Below are positions 63,053-64,000 of a stretch of DNA of 64,000 bases, one piece after another. This DNA is from Platerodrilus igneus. Its lineage: Eukaryota > Arthropoda > Insecta > Coleoptera > Lycidae. The notes below the pieces were generated by a model. The model saw only the letters and a program-made list of their open reading frames with translations. It made no database searches and was not told the origin of the DNA. The stretch spans positions 2,418,001 to 2,482,000 of the forward strand of contig JARFIW010001088.1 in assembly GCA_036346225.1 (NCBI GenBank). The letters are read 5' to 3'. The translations under genes were made by a program, and so were the position numbers. Numbering within the stretch: position 1 is the first letter of the stretch; each line of letters starts with the position of its first letter.

Positions 63053-63160
63053 CATATTAAATATGCCAGGATCGAAATTATTTCCCCGTGCTCCCGCAAA
63101 TAATTTATTATTGCGTGCTTCTCGTAATAATTTAATGTCACGTGAACCCGTAACTAAATA
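63053..63160 (-). CDS. Candidate exon of an unidentified gene
   Basis: The minus strand shows a good acceptor (TTTTTTATTTCAG), 36 codons open in one frame (SRDIKLLREARNNKLFAGAR, then GNNFDPGIFNM) and a donor-like GTATCA. The charged, low-isoleucine composition differs from chance frames in this AT-rich DNA. No family recognised. It ends in phase 0. Confidence 0.3.
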
Positions 63161-64000
63161 CTGAAATAAAAAACTCTTCAGATTTAACAATTTCAAATTA
63201 ATTAAAGCGAAATTGACTTTCCCATTTTCGGCTTTGGAAATTAAAACAAAGTAAACAAACTAACTTTTCAACACTGAAGTACCTGATGCTTTTCAGGCCA
63301 AGCTCAAATTCTCAAATATTAAGGCCCATTTTCGTGCAGTGCTTAAATAAAAAAGGAAGACAAAATTCGCGTATCTAACAAAGTAGATAATATCCCTCCT
63401 AAGCACAGATGGTGTCCAAAATTAACGAACAAAATGTTTTCAACCAAACACATTCCCACAAGGTCGATATGTATGATTGTCTGTCTATCTACCAGAATCA
63501 GTAGAATCCATTGCCGAATTAACAAAAATTGTAACAAAAAAATTTAACCTGTTGCAATGTGTAGGAGTGTGTGGAAAAAACGTCTACCTTAACTGTGCTG
63601 TTTGAAGCAGCGGATTTTATAACAACAAAAATGTTAGTTTTTAAATAAGTGTTTTAAAACTTCACAAACTTTCGTTATTTTGCTTAACAGTCAAAATGGA
63701 CTCGCGTCAATTTTAAGTATTTTTAAATCCATGGCGATACTAGTGTTAAGATTTTATTTTGAAAAAAAATTACTGGACCAAATGAACTTCGATTACTGCA
63801 TTGAAGAGAGAGTATTTACTGAACTTTTGTTATTTAACATTTCTCTAAAATAGAGGACCGTATTATCTAGAGATTGTTTTTTTGGTGTGAATTTCCCTCT
63901 TCAACCGTGCATATAAGATCTAGTTTTATCTAAAATTAATATTTTGTAGGTGCATCCTCATATGCTTAGGTTATTTTTATTTCTGTAGTATTGATTTGTT
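63161..64000. other. Window end, nothing recognised
   Basis: AT-rich. The minus open frame at 63343-63537 shows no domain and no splice context. Confidence 0.35.

Overview
This window looks like a piece of a large, AT-rich, transposon-laden arthropod genome, most probably an insect. The non-LTR retrotransposons (RTE type, and CR1/Jockey-like with PHD-finger ORF1 proteins), Penelope-like elements with GIY-YIG endonuclease, Ty3/Gypsy elements, a Tc1-like element and a hAT-like element are typical of insects. There are no bacterial operons, ribosome binding sites or CRISPR arrays.

The only host gene I can recognise is a multi-exon SMYD4-like gene (SET and MYND domain-containing protein 4) on the + strand. 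Nine exons can be placed: 8561-8744, 8818-8968, 45954-46127, 46182-46482, 46542-46830, 46881-47064, 47113-47284, 53080-53205 and 53263-53462. Their splice phases fit one another throughout, apart from one apparent 1-base loss in the SET domain at about 46781. Most introns are 48-73 nt, but one is about 37 kb and one about 5.8 kb, and both large ones are packed with mobile elements. The first exons (N-terminal TPR part) lie upstream of the window or were not found.

Layout. 1-8560: RTE copies (-), a 93-bp tandem repeat and a CR1/Jockey-like LINE (+), probably also intronic. 8969-45953 (giant intron): unrecognised AT-rich DNA; a PHD-type ORF1 relic (12.1-12.4 kb); a Gypsy-type gag-protease element (15.4-17.8 kb, -) inside what may be long diverged LTRs; a nearly intact LINE with target-site duplication (19.3-22.3 kb); a decayed mdg1/412-like Gypsy element (24.8-27.9 kb, -); an array of RTE derivatives carrying a tRNA-type SINE (27.9-29.2 kb); one RTE copy (29.2-36.0 kb, -) split by two solo LTRs of one family in opposite orientation; a head-to-head Penelope palindrome (38.5-41.6 kb); and another Penelope copy (41.7-43.2 kb), with long (TA)n tracts at the Penelope edges. 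47285-53079 (second large intron): an RTE copy split by a 781-bp insertion, a second RTE derivative, short inverted-dimer elements and a Tc1-like relic. 53463-64000: an RTE fragment, a hAT-like transposon with CAGGGTGTCTAC-type ends (57.2-59.6 kb), an inverted-dimer element with a 12-bp target duplication (60.9-61.4 kb), short tandem repeats, and two candidate minus-strand exons of an unidentified gene.

The interest lies in the nesting: several insertions can be bounded to the base by target-site duplications and by the uninterrupted coding sequence of the host element. This gives an order of events that can be tested.
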